Shown here: piece after piece, positions 1-7,424 of the stretch
Position numbering within the stretch: position 1 is the stretch's first letter
How the letters are laid out: the number at the start of each line of letters is the position of its first letter
NCBI GenBank assembly: GCA_903847315.1
Contig: CAINDG010000054.1
Location: 1-49,741, forward strand
Length of the DNA stretch: 49,741 nucleotides
Reading direction: 5' to 3'
DNA from: an uncultured Planctomycetota bacterium
GTDB lineage: Bacteria > Planctomycetota > Phycisphaerae > Sedimentisphaerales > UBA12454
Notes under the pieces: generated by a model
What the model was told of the DNA's origin: nothing
Seen by the model: the letters and a program-made list of their open reading frames with translations, nothing else
Database searches by the model: none
Position numbers and translations under genes: made by a program

Positions 1-1
1 G

Positions 2-1198
2 CCTCATTCGCTCAACGGCGTTCTGATTCAATCGACCCTGGCGATTTTGATTCTGGTCGGTTTTGAAAGCTGCACCGCTCTTGCCGCCGAGACGAAAGAG
101 CCAAAAACAACCATTCCCAAAGCCATCATTTTATCGCTGGTGATTCAAGGGTTGTTCGCATACCTGCTCGAATACTTCGGCGCAGGATATATGATTAACG
201 AAAAACTGACTGGAACAGCAGGTACTCAAGCTGTAACCGGTATTGCTGCCGCCGCCGCATCTGGCGCTCCTATCGGAGACCTGGTAACAATTATCGGTAA
301 CAGCCTCGTGCCGGGTCTGGGCTTTGCACTGATGATTTCTATGGCGATCACTGTTGCAATCGCCGTAATAGGTACAACTTTAAGCTGTATGAATACCGCT
401 GTGCGAGTAACCTGCGGCATGGCTGAAGACCTCGAACTGCCGAAATATCTGAGCTTTATCAGCAAACACAGCACACCTCATACTGCATTATGGACGCTGG
501 TAATTGTTACCTCTATAATCGGCGCAATAGGCGTGCAATCAGTCGTAGGTCTTACCGGCATTACGCTGGCATCGAACTTCGGAACATTTGTGCTCTACGG
601 CCTGACCTGCGTGTGGACCATCGTAGCATTCAGGAAACGAGCCGACTACAATGTCTTCAAACACGGGATAATTCCGGTATTTGGAGTCATTACCAATGTA
701 ATTATGCTCGGAGCGATTATATATTTGTATGCCATCGGAAATGCGGATTCAAAATCGGAAGCGAGAATTTGCTTCTACATCTGCGGCGGATGGGCAATTA
801 TGAGCTTCCTGTATGTCGCGGTCAGCACCGTCAGCAAAACTTATGATTTAAAAATGATTTCGGTCATTATTAGGCCTGAAAGACTTAATATCCTTAGTGA
901 GGTGCTTAAAGATGAATCGCTTCTTATGGGAATGACCGTAACAAAAGTCAAGGGATTCGGAAGACAAAGAGGTCATTTAGAAACGGATGACCCAAAATCT
1001 GCATCCGCCGAGTCAACGTATTTTATTCCGAAAGTAAGGATTGACGTACTGGTTAAAGATTGGGATGTCGCGTATGTAATGGGCATTATGAGAGAGGTCC
1101 TGTACACCGGCGAGGCCGGAGATGGAAAGATTTTTGTGATTGATGCGTCAGAAGCAATGCGAATACGAACCGGAGAAAAAGGCATTGCCGCCATCTAA
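2..1198 (+). CDS. APC-superfamily amino-acid permease with C-terminal PII domain (5' end outside window)
   Basis: The reading frame is open from the first bases of the window, so the N-terminus is missing; the first in-frame start-like codon (TTG at 47) is internal. The visible ~285 residues before the fusion are hydrophobic segments typical of APC permeases, including the family motif GFES...AAETKEPKTTIPKA. At 854 the frame runs straight into a full PII domain of about 113 residues: it opens MISVIIRPERL, has the B-loop-like GDGKIFV and ends RIRTGEKGIAAI. The T-loop is about three residues longer than in GlnB and is rich in Ser, Asp and Glu. It has no Tyr at the usual Tyr51 position. APC carriers normally have cytoplasmic termini, so the PII domain should sit in the cytoplasm and could gate transport in response to 2-oxoglutarate/ATP/ADP (inference). 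The substrate is unknown. A free PII gene follows 30 bp downstream. Confidence 0.88.
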   Translation, partial: PHSLNGVLIQSTLAILILVGFESCTALAAETKEPKTTIPKAIILSLVIQGLFAYLLEYFGAGYMINEKLTGTAGTQAVTGIAAAAASGAPIGDLVTIIGNSLVPGLGFALMISMAITVAIAVIGTTLSCMNTAVRVTCGMAEDLELPKYLSFISKHSTPHTALWTLVIVTSIIGAIGVQSVVGLTGITLASNFGTFVLYGLTCVWTIVAFRKRADYNVFKHGIIPVFGVITNVIMLGAIIYLYAIGNADSKSEARICFYICGGWAIMSFLYVAVSTVSKTYDLKMISVIIRPERLNILSEVLKDESLLMGMTVTKVKGFGRQRGHLETDDPKSASAESTYFIPKVRIDVLVKDWDVAYVMGIMREVLYTGEAGDGKIFVIDASEAMRIRTGEKGIAAI

Positions 1199-1228
1199 AT
1201 CCGGAAAAAAACGTGAAAGGAAATAAAA

Positions 1229-1570
1229 ATGAAAAAAATTGAAGCTATCGTACGACCAAGCAAAGTTGCCAATGTGTGTGCCGTTTTGGAGACAATTGAC
1301 AGCCCAGGTCTGACAATCACCGAAGTTGAAGGACATGGAACGCAAAATGGTTTGGAGCAAAAAGTGCGAGGCAAGACTTACAAGGTGGGATTGCTGACCA
1401 AGACAAGAATTGAAATAGTAGTAAGAGACACCGATGTCATCGGAGTAATCAAGGCTATCCGTGAAACAGCATTCACAGGCAAAGTCGGTGACGGTAAAAT
1501 TTTTGTCTACCCTATCGAAAACGCGGTAAGAATCCGCACCGACGAATACGGCGATGCTGCATTAGTATAA
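1229..1570 (+). CDS. PII nitrogen regulatory protein (GlnB/GlnK family), Tyr51 retained
   Basis: A 113-residue protein of exactly PII length. Aligned by eye to E. coli GlnB it keeps Gln39 (GTQNG), Arg47-Gly48, Tyr51 (RGKTY), Lys58 and the GDGKIFV loop, and ends RIRTDEYGDAALV. PII trimers bind ATP/ADP and 2-oxoglutarate and control transporters and enzymes of nitrogen assimilation. The T-loop is diverged (Glu-Gln-Lys-Val in place of Thr-Glu-Leu-Tyr at 43-46), but Tyr51, the uridylylation site in proteobacteria, is present. This differs from both GlnK proteins downstream. The start is ATG with GAAAGGAAA upstream. It lies 30 bp after the permease-PII fusion, probably in the same operon, so it may form mixed trimers with the fused PII domain or act on the carrier (inference). 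Confidence 0.93.
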   Translation: MKKIEAIVRPSKVANVCAVLETIDSPGLTITEVEGHGTQNGLEQKVRGKTYKVGLLTKTRIEIVVRDTDVIGVIKAIRETAFTGKVGDGKIFVYPIENAVRIRTDEYGDAALV

Positions 1571-1638
1571 CCAGACCAAATTAATACTGACCTTAAACAG
1601 TCGTCTGTATAAAGGCACCACTTCCTAAATAAGTGCCA

Positions 1639-1677
1639 AGAGATTAGGGACCCGCATTTTCGAGTCCCTAATTCTCT
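1639..1677 (+). terminator. Stem-loop after the PII gene (copy 1 of a duplicated element)
   Basis: Arms AGAGATTAGGGAC (1639-1651) and GTCCCTAATTCTCT (1664-1677) pair with a single bulge. There is no strong T-run after it, so intrinsic termination is only a guess; it may be a bidirectional barrier or a processing stem. A sister hairpin sits at 3636-3673 after glnK1. Just upstream, GGCAC (1614-1618) and GTGCC (1633-1637) could form a smaller stem. Confidence 0.5.
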
Positions 1678-1693
1678 GACAATCCATATAAAA

Positions 1694-1735
1694 TACAAAA
1701 ATGTATATTTGATATATTTAGACCACAAAAACGTA
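1694..1735 (+). promoter_or_regulatory. Paired palindromic activator sites upstream of amtB1
   Basis: TACAAAAATGTA at 1694-1705 and CACAAAAACGTA at 1724-1735 share the dyad TACA-N4-TGTA (the second is imperfect). Their start-to-start distance is 30 bp, about three helical turns. They lie 89 bp (start to start) before the -24 element of the amtB1 promoter, the usual distance range for enhancer sites of sigma-54 activators. The same arrangement occurs before amtB2 and glnA. The binding protein is unknown; an NtrC-like activator is the natural candidate, although the site does not match the enterobacterial NtrC consensus. Confidence 0.65.
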
Positions 1736-1812
1736 TATATAAAAACTATTGCAAAAAAGATAATATCACATAACTCCTTTTAATTGCGTTACTTAAAAAC
1801 TAAAATATGTAC

Positions 1813-1828
1813 TGGCACAGTTCTTGCA
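1813..1828 (+). promoter_or_regulatory. Sigma-54 (-24/-12) promoter of amtB1
   Basis: TGGCAC (1813-1818), 5 bp, TTGCA (1824-1828) is an exact match to the sigma-54 consensus TGGCAC-N5-TTGCA. Transcription should begin about 12 bp downstream, leaving a leader of roughly 60 nt before amtB1. The rest of 1571-1890 holds the hairpin and paired palindromes; no gene is seen there. Confidence 0.85.
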
Positions 1829-1899
1829 TATAATAAATAATAGAAATTATGAATTTTTAACAGACGAATTCAAATTTAAAATGAAAGGAAGTGGTGCTC

Positions 1900-3222
1900 A
1901 TGGATATTAGCGCGTCCAAATTAATTTTATGTATGGCATTTTTGTCTTTAACGGCCGCATTCTGCTTTGCGTCAGAAACTCCAACACCTTCTAAAATCGA
2001 TACCGGCGATACAGCCTGGGTACTTATTTCGACAGCGCTTGTTATGTTAATGACGCCGGGGCTGGCGTTTTTCTACGGCGGGCTTGTCAGACGAAAAAAT
2101 TACCTTAACGTTCTGATGCAATGCTTCATTATTCTCGCTGCCCTGAGTATTCAATGGGTGTTGTTCGGCTACAGTCTGGCATTCGCGCCGTCGAACGGAT
2201 TCTGGGGCGGGCTGCAATGGTTCGGACTTAAAGGGGTCGGATTTGAGCCTTACCCTGATTACGCTGCTACTATCCCGCATCAAGCATTTATGATTTTCCA
2301 GGCGATGTTTGCGATAATCACTCCTGCTCTTATTATTGGCGCATTCGCGGAACGGATGAAGTTCTCCGCGTTTCTGATTTTTACGCTGCTGTGGGCGACA
2401 TTCGTATACGACCCAATAGCGCATTGGGTCTGGGGCAGCGGCGGCTGGCTTAAGAATATGGGTACGCTTGATTTTGCGGGCGGAACGGTCGTTCATATCA
2501 ACGCCGGTATTGCTGCTTTAGTTACCGCTTTAATGATAGGAAAAAGAACAAGCTACGACAAATACCCAATACCGCCCCACAATCTGCCGTTCAGCGTTTT
2601 GGGAGCGGCGTTATTGTGGTTCGGATGGTTCGGTTTCAATGCCGGCTCAGCTCTGGGCGCTAATGGACTGGCGGTAAATGCATTTGTCGTTACCAATACC
2701 GCAGCGGCAGCAGCGGCACTGACATGGGCGTTAATCGACTGGATATTAAACGGCAGTCCGACAATGCTCGGAACCATTTCCGGTGCTGTCGCAGGACTAG
2801 TTGCCATAACGCCTGCGGCGGGATTTGTCGGCATAGGCGGCGCTATCGAAATCGGTATAATGGTAAGCGTATTCTGCTTTATAGCGGTCAGCTTCATAAA
2901 ACATAAATTCGGCTACGATGATTCGCTCGATGCATTTGGCGTCCATGGAATAGGCGGTATGTGGGGCGCCATCGCAACAGGAATATTTGCGACAAAACTG
3001 ATAAATCCTGCCGGCGCCAACGGTCTTCTGGCAGGTAATCCAAAACAAGTGCTGATACAGCTGACAGCGACGGCGGTTACTGTGGTGTACAGTTTGATAG
3101 CAACATATATCATATTTAAACTTGTGGATATAGTTATCGGCGTCAGGGTAACCGACAATGATGAAGCTATTGGACTTGACCTGACTCAACATAATGAACG
3201 TGCATATACAATGCTGGAATAA
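1900..3222 (+). CDS. amtB: Ammonium transporter Amt (copy 1)
   Basis: A 440-residue Amt/Rh-family channel that takes up ammonium at the cytoplasmic membrane. It has a cleavable-looking signal peptide (first ~25 residues, ending near CFASE) and then about 11 membrane segments. The family signature [17 protein letters not shown] is present, and the twin pore histidines are His199 and His349, 150 residues apart as in E. coli AmtB (168/318). I chose ATG 1900 because AAAGGAAG lies about 8 bp before it; an in-frame GTG at 1891 overlaps that ribosome site. It is followed 18 bp later by glnK1, the usual amtB-glnK pairing in which GlnK plugs the channel when nitrogen is plentiful. The promoter is of sigma-54 type. 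The gene is very similar to the second copy at 3900-5222. Confidence 0.97.
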   Translation: MDISASKLILCMAFLSLTAAFCFASETPTPSKIDTGDTAWVLISTALVMLMTPGLAFFYGGLVRRKNYLNVLMQCFIILAALSIQWVLFGYSLAFAPSNGFWGGLQWFGLKGVGFEPYPDYAATIPHQAFMIFQAMFAIITPALIIGAFAERMKFSAFLIFTLLWATFVYDPIAHWVWGSGGWLKNMGTLDFAGGTVVHINAGIAALVTALMIGKRTSYDKYPIPPHNLPFSVLGAALLWFGWFGFNAGSALGANGLAVNAFVVTNTAAAAAALTWALIDWILNGSPTMLGTISGAVAGLVAITPAAGFVGIGGAIEIGIMVSVFCFIAVSFIKHKFGYDDSLDAFGVHGIGGMWGAIATGIFATKLINPAGANGLLAGNPKQVLIQLTATAVTVVYSLIATYIIFKLVDIVIGVRVTDNDEAIGLDLTQHNERAYTMLE

Positions 3223-3240
3223 AAGAAAGGAAAACCAGAT

Positions 3241-3582
3241 ATGAAACTGATAATAGCCATAATTCAGCCGCACAGACTCGAACAAGTGAAAGAAGAACTT
3301 TATAAAGAAGAGATCAACCTCATCACTGTAAGCGAGGTTCTCGGACACGGCAGACAAAAAGGCGTAACAGAAGTCTATCGCGGCGTGAGAGAAACAGGAA
3401 ACCTGCTGCGGAAAGTCCGCCTTGAAATAGCAGTAAATGAAAACTTCGTCGAACGAGCAATAAAAGCTATTACGACAGGAGCTAAGACCGGCCAGACCGG
3501 CGATGGTAAAATCTTCGTTGTTGACCTGCCGGAATGCATAAGAATCAGAACCGATGAACGAGGCAGCGAAGCTATAGGATAA
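3241..3582 (+). CDS. glnK: PII protein GlnK (copy 1), Tyr51 replaced by Glu
   Basis: A 113-residue PII protein encoded 18 bp after amtB1 with an AAAGAAAGG ribosome site. Conserved features: [14 protein letters not shown] (Gln39, Tyr46, Arg47, Gly48), Lys58, [12 protein letters not shown] and the [14 protein letters not shown]-terminus. The T-loop tip reads [10 protein letters not shown]. The residue that aligns with Tyr51, uridylylated by GlnD in proteobacteria, is Glu, and the cyanobacterial phosphorylation position Ser49 is Val. So this GlnK cannot be modified at either classic site and probably responds only to ADP/ATP/2-oxoglutarate (inference). Its partner should be the adjacent Amt. Confidence 0.95.
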   Translation: MKLIIAIIQPHRLEQVKEELYKEEINLITVSEVLGHGRQKGVTEVYRGVRETGNLLRKVRLEIAVNENFVERAIKAITTGAKTGQTGDGKIFVVDLPECIRIRTDERGSEAIG

Positions 3583-3635
3583 TAATAGACATTAAACAGT
3601 CGTATGTATAAAAGGCACCACTTCCAAAAGTGCCA

Positions 3636-3673
3636 AGAGATTAGGGACTCGAATCTCGAGCCCCTAATTCTCT
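3636..3673 (+). terminator. Stem-loop after glnK1 (copy 2 of the element)
   Basis: Arms AGAGATTAGGGACTCGA (3636-3652) and TCGAGCCCCTAATTCTCT (3656-3673) pair apart from one bulge and one A-C mismatch. It matches the hairpin at 1639-1677 in sequence and position. The inner stem is longer here, yet the stem is kept, which argues that the fold matters. No clear T-run follows. It lies upstream of the next sigma-54 promoter and would therefore be in the 3' end of the amtB1-glnK1 transcript. Confidence 0.5.
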
Positions 3674-3689
3674 AAGATATCATTAAAAA

Positions 3690-3731
3690 TACAAAAATGT
3701 AATTTTTAGATAATCAAATTACAAAAGTGTA
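3690..3731 (+). promoter_or_regulatory. Paired palindromic activator sites upstream of amtB2
   Basis: TACAAAAATGTA (3690-3701) and TACAAAAGTGTA (3720-3731): two perfect TACA-N4-TGTA dyads, again exactly 30 bp apart, and 90 bp (start to start) before the -24 element at 3810. Confidence 0.68.
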
Positions 3732-3809
3732 TAAAACCGCAGTGTGCAAATTCAACGGCAAATCCCTTAAGTATCACGTCAAACAGCACTTATAAAAATA
3801 TATACAGAT

Positions 3810-3825
3810 TGGCATAGTTATTGCG
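3810..3825 (+). promoter_or_regulatory. Sigma-54 promoter of amtB2
   Basis: TGGCAT (3810-3815), 5 bp, TTGCG (3821-3825) keeps the invariant GG and GC of the -24/-12 elements at the correct spacing. It is slightly weaker than the copy before amtB1. The rest of 3583-3899 holds the hairpin and paired sites; no gene is seen there. Confidence 0.8.
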
Positions 3826-3899
3826 ACAAATAATCATATAAAATTGAATATTTTAACTAACTAATACATTCGCATAAAAAATGAAAGGAAGTGGTGCCA

Positions 3900-5222
3900 A
3901 TGAAGGTTAGTGTACGCAAATTGATTTGCTGCGCGGTATTTCTGTGTCTTGCCGCCAATTTATGTCTCGCCGAGGAATCATCAGTCATTCCAAAAATAGA
4001 CGGTGCCGATACGGCATGGGTACTTATATCGGCGGCACTTGTTATGCTGATGACGCCGGGGCTGGCATTTTTCTACGGCGGGCTTGTCAGACGAAAAAAT
4101 TATCTCAACATTCTTATGCAATGTTTCATTGCCCTTGCGGCATTGAGTATCCAATGGGTACTATTTGGATACAGTCTGGCATTCGCGCCATCGAACGGCT
4201 TCTGGGGCGGGCTGCAATGGTTCGGACTTAGAGGAGTCGGACTGGAACCTTATGCCGCGTACAGTGCGACAATTCCTCATCAGGCGTTTATGATATTCCA
4301 GGCGATGTTTGCGATAATTACACCTGCATTAATTATCGGCGCGTTCGCTGAGCGAATGAAATTCTCGGCATATCTGATTTTCACGCTGCTGTGGGCGACA
4401 TTTGTGTATGACCCAATTGCGCATTGGGTTTGGGGTAGCGGCGGCTGGTTAAAAAATATGGGCGTTATGGATTTCGCGGGCGGAACTGTCGTTCACATCA
4501 ATGCCGGTATTGCTGCTTTAGTTACCGCATTAGTAATAGGTAAAAGGTCCTGCTACGATAAATATTCCATCGCGCCGCATAATCTGCCGTTCAGCGTTTT
4601 GGGAGCGGCTTTGCTGTGGTTCGGATGGTTCGGTTTCAACGCCGGCAGCGCATTAGCTGCAAACGGCATAGCGGTAAACGCATTTGTTGTCACAAATACC
4701 GCAGGAGCCGCAGCGGCACTGACCTGGGCATTAATTGACTGGAAGCTTACCGGCAATCCTACGATGCTCGGAACCATATCTGGCGCAATTGCAGGACTGG
4801 CGGCTATTACACCAGCGGCAGGATTTGTCGGTGTAGGAGCGGCATTGATAATCGGCATCGCGGCAAGTATCTTTTGTTATATTGCCGTAAGTTTCGTAAA
4901 ACGTAAGTTCCATTATGACGATTCGCTGGACGCTTTCGGCGTGCACGGTATAAGCGGTATTTGGGGAACCATAGCGACAGGACTATTTGCAACCAAACTG
5001 ATAAATCCGGCAGGTGCCGATGGATTGTTTGCGGGAAATAGTAAACAACTTTTCGTACAGCTTATCGCGGTAGCCGCAACGGTAATTTATGCGTTCATCG
5101 GTACATTTATTATCTACAAATTGATTGATGTCGTCATTGGTGTAAGAGCTACTGAAGAACAAGAGGCTATCGGACTTGACCTGACTGAGCACAATGAACG
5201 TGCATATACAATGCTGGAATAA
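3900..5222 (+). CDS. amtB: Ammonium transporter Amt (copy 2)
   Basis: A 440-residue paralogue of the Amt at 1900-3222, the same length and nearly collinear. It has a signal peptide ending near CLAEE, the [17 protein letters not shown] signature and pore histidines His199 and His349. ATG 3900 has AAAGGAAG about 8 bp upstream; an in-frame GTG at 3891 is less likely. Differences from copy 1 cluster in the signal peptide, the loop near residue 120 and the last third (for example HGISGIWG instead of HGIGGMWG). It is followed 17 bp later by glnK2. Keeping two copies, each with its own sigma-54 promoter, suggests gene dosage or slightly different affinities (inference). Confidence 0.97.
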   Translation: MKVSVRKLICCAVFLCLAANLCLAEESSVIPKIDGADTAWVLISAALVMLMTPGLAFFYGGLVRRKNYLNILMQCFIALAALSIQWVLFGYSLAFAPSNGFWGGLQWFGLRGVGLEPYAAYSATIPHQAFMIFQAMFAIITPALIIGAFAERMKFSAYLIFTLLWATFVYDPIAHWVWGSGGWLKNMGVMDFAGGTVVHINAGIAALVTALVIGKRSCYDKYSIAPHNLPFSVLGAALLWFGWFGFNAGSALAANGIAVNAFVVTNTAGAAAALTWALIDWKLTGNPTMLGTISGAIAGLAAITPAAGFVGVGAALIIGIAASIFCYIAVSFVKRKFHYDDSLDAFGVHGISGIWGTIATGLFATKLINPAGADGLFAGNSKQLFVQLIAVAATVIYAFIGTFIIYKLIDVVIGVRATEEQEAIGLDLTEHNERAYTMLE

Positions 5223-5239
5223 AAGAAAGGAAACCGGAT

Positions 5240-5581
5240 ATGAAACTGATAATAGCCATAATTCAGCCGCACAGGCTCGAACAAGTGAAAGAAGAACTTT
5301 ACAAAGAAGAGGTAAACCTTATCACTGTAAGCGAGGTTCTCGGTCACGGCAGACAAAAAGGCGTAACTGAAGTATATCGCGGCGTGAGGGAAACAGGAAA
5401 CCTGCTGCGGAAAGTCCGCCTTGAAATTGCGGTGAATGAGAATTTTGTCGAACGAACGATAAAAGCCATTACGAAAGGCGCCAAGACCGGCCAGACCGGC
5501 GACGGCAAAATCTTTGTTGTTGACCTGCCCGAATGCGTCAGAATAAGAACCGACGAACGAGGCAGCGAAGCTATCGGATAA
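5240..5581 (+). CDS. glnK: PII protein GlnK (copy 2), Tyr51 replaced by Glu
   Basis: A 113-residue PII protein that differs from the GlnK at 3241-3582 at only a handful of positions (Val for Ile-26, Thr for Ala-73, Lys for Thr-79, Val for Ile-100 or nearby). It has the same T-loop tip [10 protein letters not shown], with Glu at the Tyr51 position. The ribosome site is AAAGAAAGG. It should gate the Amt encoded just upstream; the near identity of the two GlnKs makes mixed trimers and cross-talk between the two Amts likely (inference). The hairpin element found after the earlier PII genes is missing after this copy. Confidence 0.95.
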   Translation: MKLIIAIIQPHRLEQVKEELYKEEVNLITVSEVLGHGRQKGVTEVYRGVRETGNLLRKVRLEIAVNENFVERTIKAITKGAKTGQTGDGKIFVVDLPECVRIRTDERGSEAIG

Positions 5582-5642
5582 TAAATTAAAAAGTAACATA
5601 TTTGTTGTTTTATACGGCTTTTGCGAACAAATCTGTAATAAA

Positions 5643-5684
5643 TACATTTTTGTAGATATTTCTAAATAAATCTACAAAAATGTA
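5643..5684 (+). promoter_or_regulatory. Paired palindromic activator sites upstream of glnA
   Basis: TACATTTTTGTA (5643-5654) and TACAAAAATGTA (5673-5684): perfect TACA-N4-TGTA dyads, 30 bp apart, 100 bp (start to start) before the -24 element at 5773. This third set is not part of the amtB-glnK duplication, so its conservation is independent support for function. Confidence 0.68.
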
Positions 5685-5772
5685 TATAAAGGAAAATTAT
5701 ATTGAATTTATAATTTTTCATAATATCTTTAAGGGCAATGACCTGTGGAAATTTTAGTATTAAAATACAGGC

Positions 5773-5788
5773 TGGTACAGTTATTGCA
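5773..5788 (+). promoter_or_regulatory. Sigma-54 promoter of glnA
   Basis: TGGTAC (5773-5778), 5 bp, TTGCA (5784-5788), with correct -24/-12 spacing. The leader to glnA is about 85 nt. The 304-bp region 5582-5885 otherwise holds only the paired dyads and AT-rich sequence. Confidence 0.8.
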
Positions 5789-5885
5789 TATAATTAAAGT
5801 TATCAGGTGATTGTATAAATTTGTCCGTATATAATAAATACAAATTAATATCAGGCAAAAAAACACAAGTGAAAGGAAATAAGAA

Positions 5886-7298
5886 ATGACCGCGAAAGAA
5901 TTTTTTGATTTTTGTAAGAAAAACGACGCCAAAATGGTCGATTTGAAATTCGTTGACCTTCTGGGCACCTGGCAGCACTGCACATTCCCAGTGGAGTTTT
6001 TGGATGAAAAGTCATTGAAGGAAGGTCTCGGTTTCGATGGCTCCTCAATCCGCGGCTGGAAGCCAATTCACCAGTCCGATATGATGGCGGTACCAGACCT
6101 GGACACCACAGTAATGGACGCGTTTTTCGCCAAGCCAACAGTGAGCGTCCTCGCGGACGTCCTCGATCCCATTACACGCGAAGATTACAATCGTGACCCG
6201 CGCAATATCGCCAAGAAAGCGGCTGAATTCGCGAAAAAGACCGGGTTGGCGGATACCGCATATTACGGCCCGGAGCCGGAATTCTTCATCTTCGACGAAG
6301 TCCGCTACGAGCAGAACCAGCATACCGGTATGTACTCAATCGATTCTTCGGAAGGGTCATGGAACACCGCCCGTTTCGAGGAACCCAACCTTGGGTATAA
6401 ACCATCATACAAAGGCGGTTATTTCCCTGTAAGTCCTACCGACACTCAGCAGGATATTCGAACCGAAATGGTCGAGGAAATGCAGAAAGTCGGAATCGTA
6501 GTCGAGAAACATCATCATGAAGTCGCCACCGGCGGACAAGCCGAAATCGACATGCTTTTCGCGCCGTTAGTCGAACAGGCCGACAAGCTTATGTGGTATA
6601 AATACATCGTCAAGAACGTAGCCAAGCGTCACGGCAAAACGGCAACATTTATGCCCAAGCCGATATTCCAGGATAACGGTTCTGGTATGCACACACACTT
6701 CTCTCTCTGGAAAGGCGGTAAAAACCTGTTCGCTGGAAAAGGTTATGCAGGATTATCCGAACTCGGATTGCACTCGATCGCAGGGCTTATCGCTCACGCA
6801 CCAGCCATCCTTGCTTTTGCAGCTCCGACCACAAATTCATACCGCAGGCTTGTGCCGGGCTTTGAGGCACCGGTAAATCTTTGTATGTCAGCCCGTAATC
6901 GTTCGGCTGCCTGTCGAATTCCGATGTATTCTCCGAGTGAGAAAGCTAAACGTGTCGAATTCCGCTGCCCAGACCCAAGCTGCAACGGCTATCTTACTTT
7001 CGCTGCTATGCTTATGGCTGCCAACGACGGTATCAATCGCAAGCTCGATCCGGGTAAGCCGATGGACGTAGATGTTTATGAGCTTTCCGCCAAAGAGCTG
7101 GCCAACACCAAACAGGCACCCGGTTCCCTCGAAGAAGCGATGAGTGCACTCGAGAAAGACCATAAATTCCTGCTCGAAGGCGACGTCTTTTCCAACGACC
7201 TTATCGAGACGTGGATTCAATGGAAACGAGAAAAGGAAATAGATGAGATATCGCTGCGGCCGCATCCGCACGAGTTCCATCTGTATTACGATTGCTAA
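5886..7298 (+). CDS. glnA: Glutamine synthetase type I
   Basis: A 470-residue GSI, the usual length, that makes glutamine from glutamate, ammonia and ATP in the cytoplasm as a dodecamer. Visible motifs: FDGSSIRGW, the metal-binding [25 protein letters not shown], the active-site [12 protein letters not shown], and the nucleotide-binding region around [17 protein letters not shown]. Near the C-terminus Tyr398 in DVYELSAKE aligns with the adenylylated Tyr397 of E. coli (NLYDLPPEE). The local consensus is only partly kept, so control by GlnE is possible but not shown. The ribosome site is GAAAGGAAAT. It is expressed from a sigma-54 promoter with paired upstream sites shared with amtB, consistent with nitrogen-limitation control. 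Confidence 0.98.
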   Translation: MTAKEFFDFCKKNDAKMVDLKFVDLLGTWQHCTFPVEFLDEKSLKEGLGFDGSSIRGWKPIHQSDMMAVPDLDTTVMDAFFAKPTVSVLADVLDPITREDYNRDPRNIAKKAAEFAKKTGLADTAYYGPEPEFFIFDEVRYEQNQHTGMYSIDSSEGSWNTARFEEPNLGYKPSYKGGYFPVSPTDTQQDIRTEMVEEMQKVGIVVEKHHHEVATGGQAEIDMLFAPLVEQADKLMWYKYIVKNVAKRHGKTATFMPKPIFQDNGSGMHTHFSLWKGGKNLFAGKGYAGLSELGLHSIAGLIAHAPAILAFAAPTTNSYRRLVPGFEAPVNLCMSARNRSAACRIPMYSPSEKAKRVEFRCPDPSCNGYLTFAAMLMAANDGINRKLDPGKPMDVDVYELSAKELANTKQAPGSLEEAMSALEKDHKFLLEGDVFSNDLIETWIQWKREKEIDEISLRPHPHEFHLYYDC

Positions 7299-7336
7299 TA
7301 CCGGTTAGCACAATACCGATATTTTGATACACAACG

Positions 7337-7367
7337 ACCCCTGCCGGCCAGAAAAACCGGCAGGGGT
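7337..7367 (+). terminator. Stem-loop terminator after glnA
   Basis: ACCCCTGCCGG (7337-7347) and CCGGCAGGGGT (7357-7367) form a perfect 11-bp GC-rich stem with a 9-nt loop. The T-run is short (TT), but the stem is strong and sits between glnA and the gltB promoter. Confidence 0.65.
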
Positions 7368-7395
7368 TAGCGTATCTATAAGAACATATATAACA

Positions 7396-7424
7396 TTGAC
7401 ATAAATAATAAAATCTATTATAAA
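7396..7424 (+). promoter_or_regulatory. Sigma-70-like promoter of the gltB operon
   Basis: TTGACA (7396-7401), 17 bp, TATAAA (7419-7424). If used, transcription starts near 7431, which is downstream of the first ATG of gltB (7425). That would force translation to begin later. No -24/-12 element or TACA-N4-TGTA pair is seen here, in contrast to glnA and amtB. Confidence 0.5.

Noticed and set aside
1881-1910. Short upstream ORF (MKGSGA...) overlapping the start of both amtB genes
   Set aside because: Its shared codons are just the AAAGGAAGTGG ribosome site retained in the duplication.
2797-3357. 186-codon minus-strand ORF over amtB1/glnK1
   Set aside because: It is a mirror of strongly conserved genes on the plus strand; a similar mirror ORF over copy 2 exists only because the unit is duplicated.
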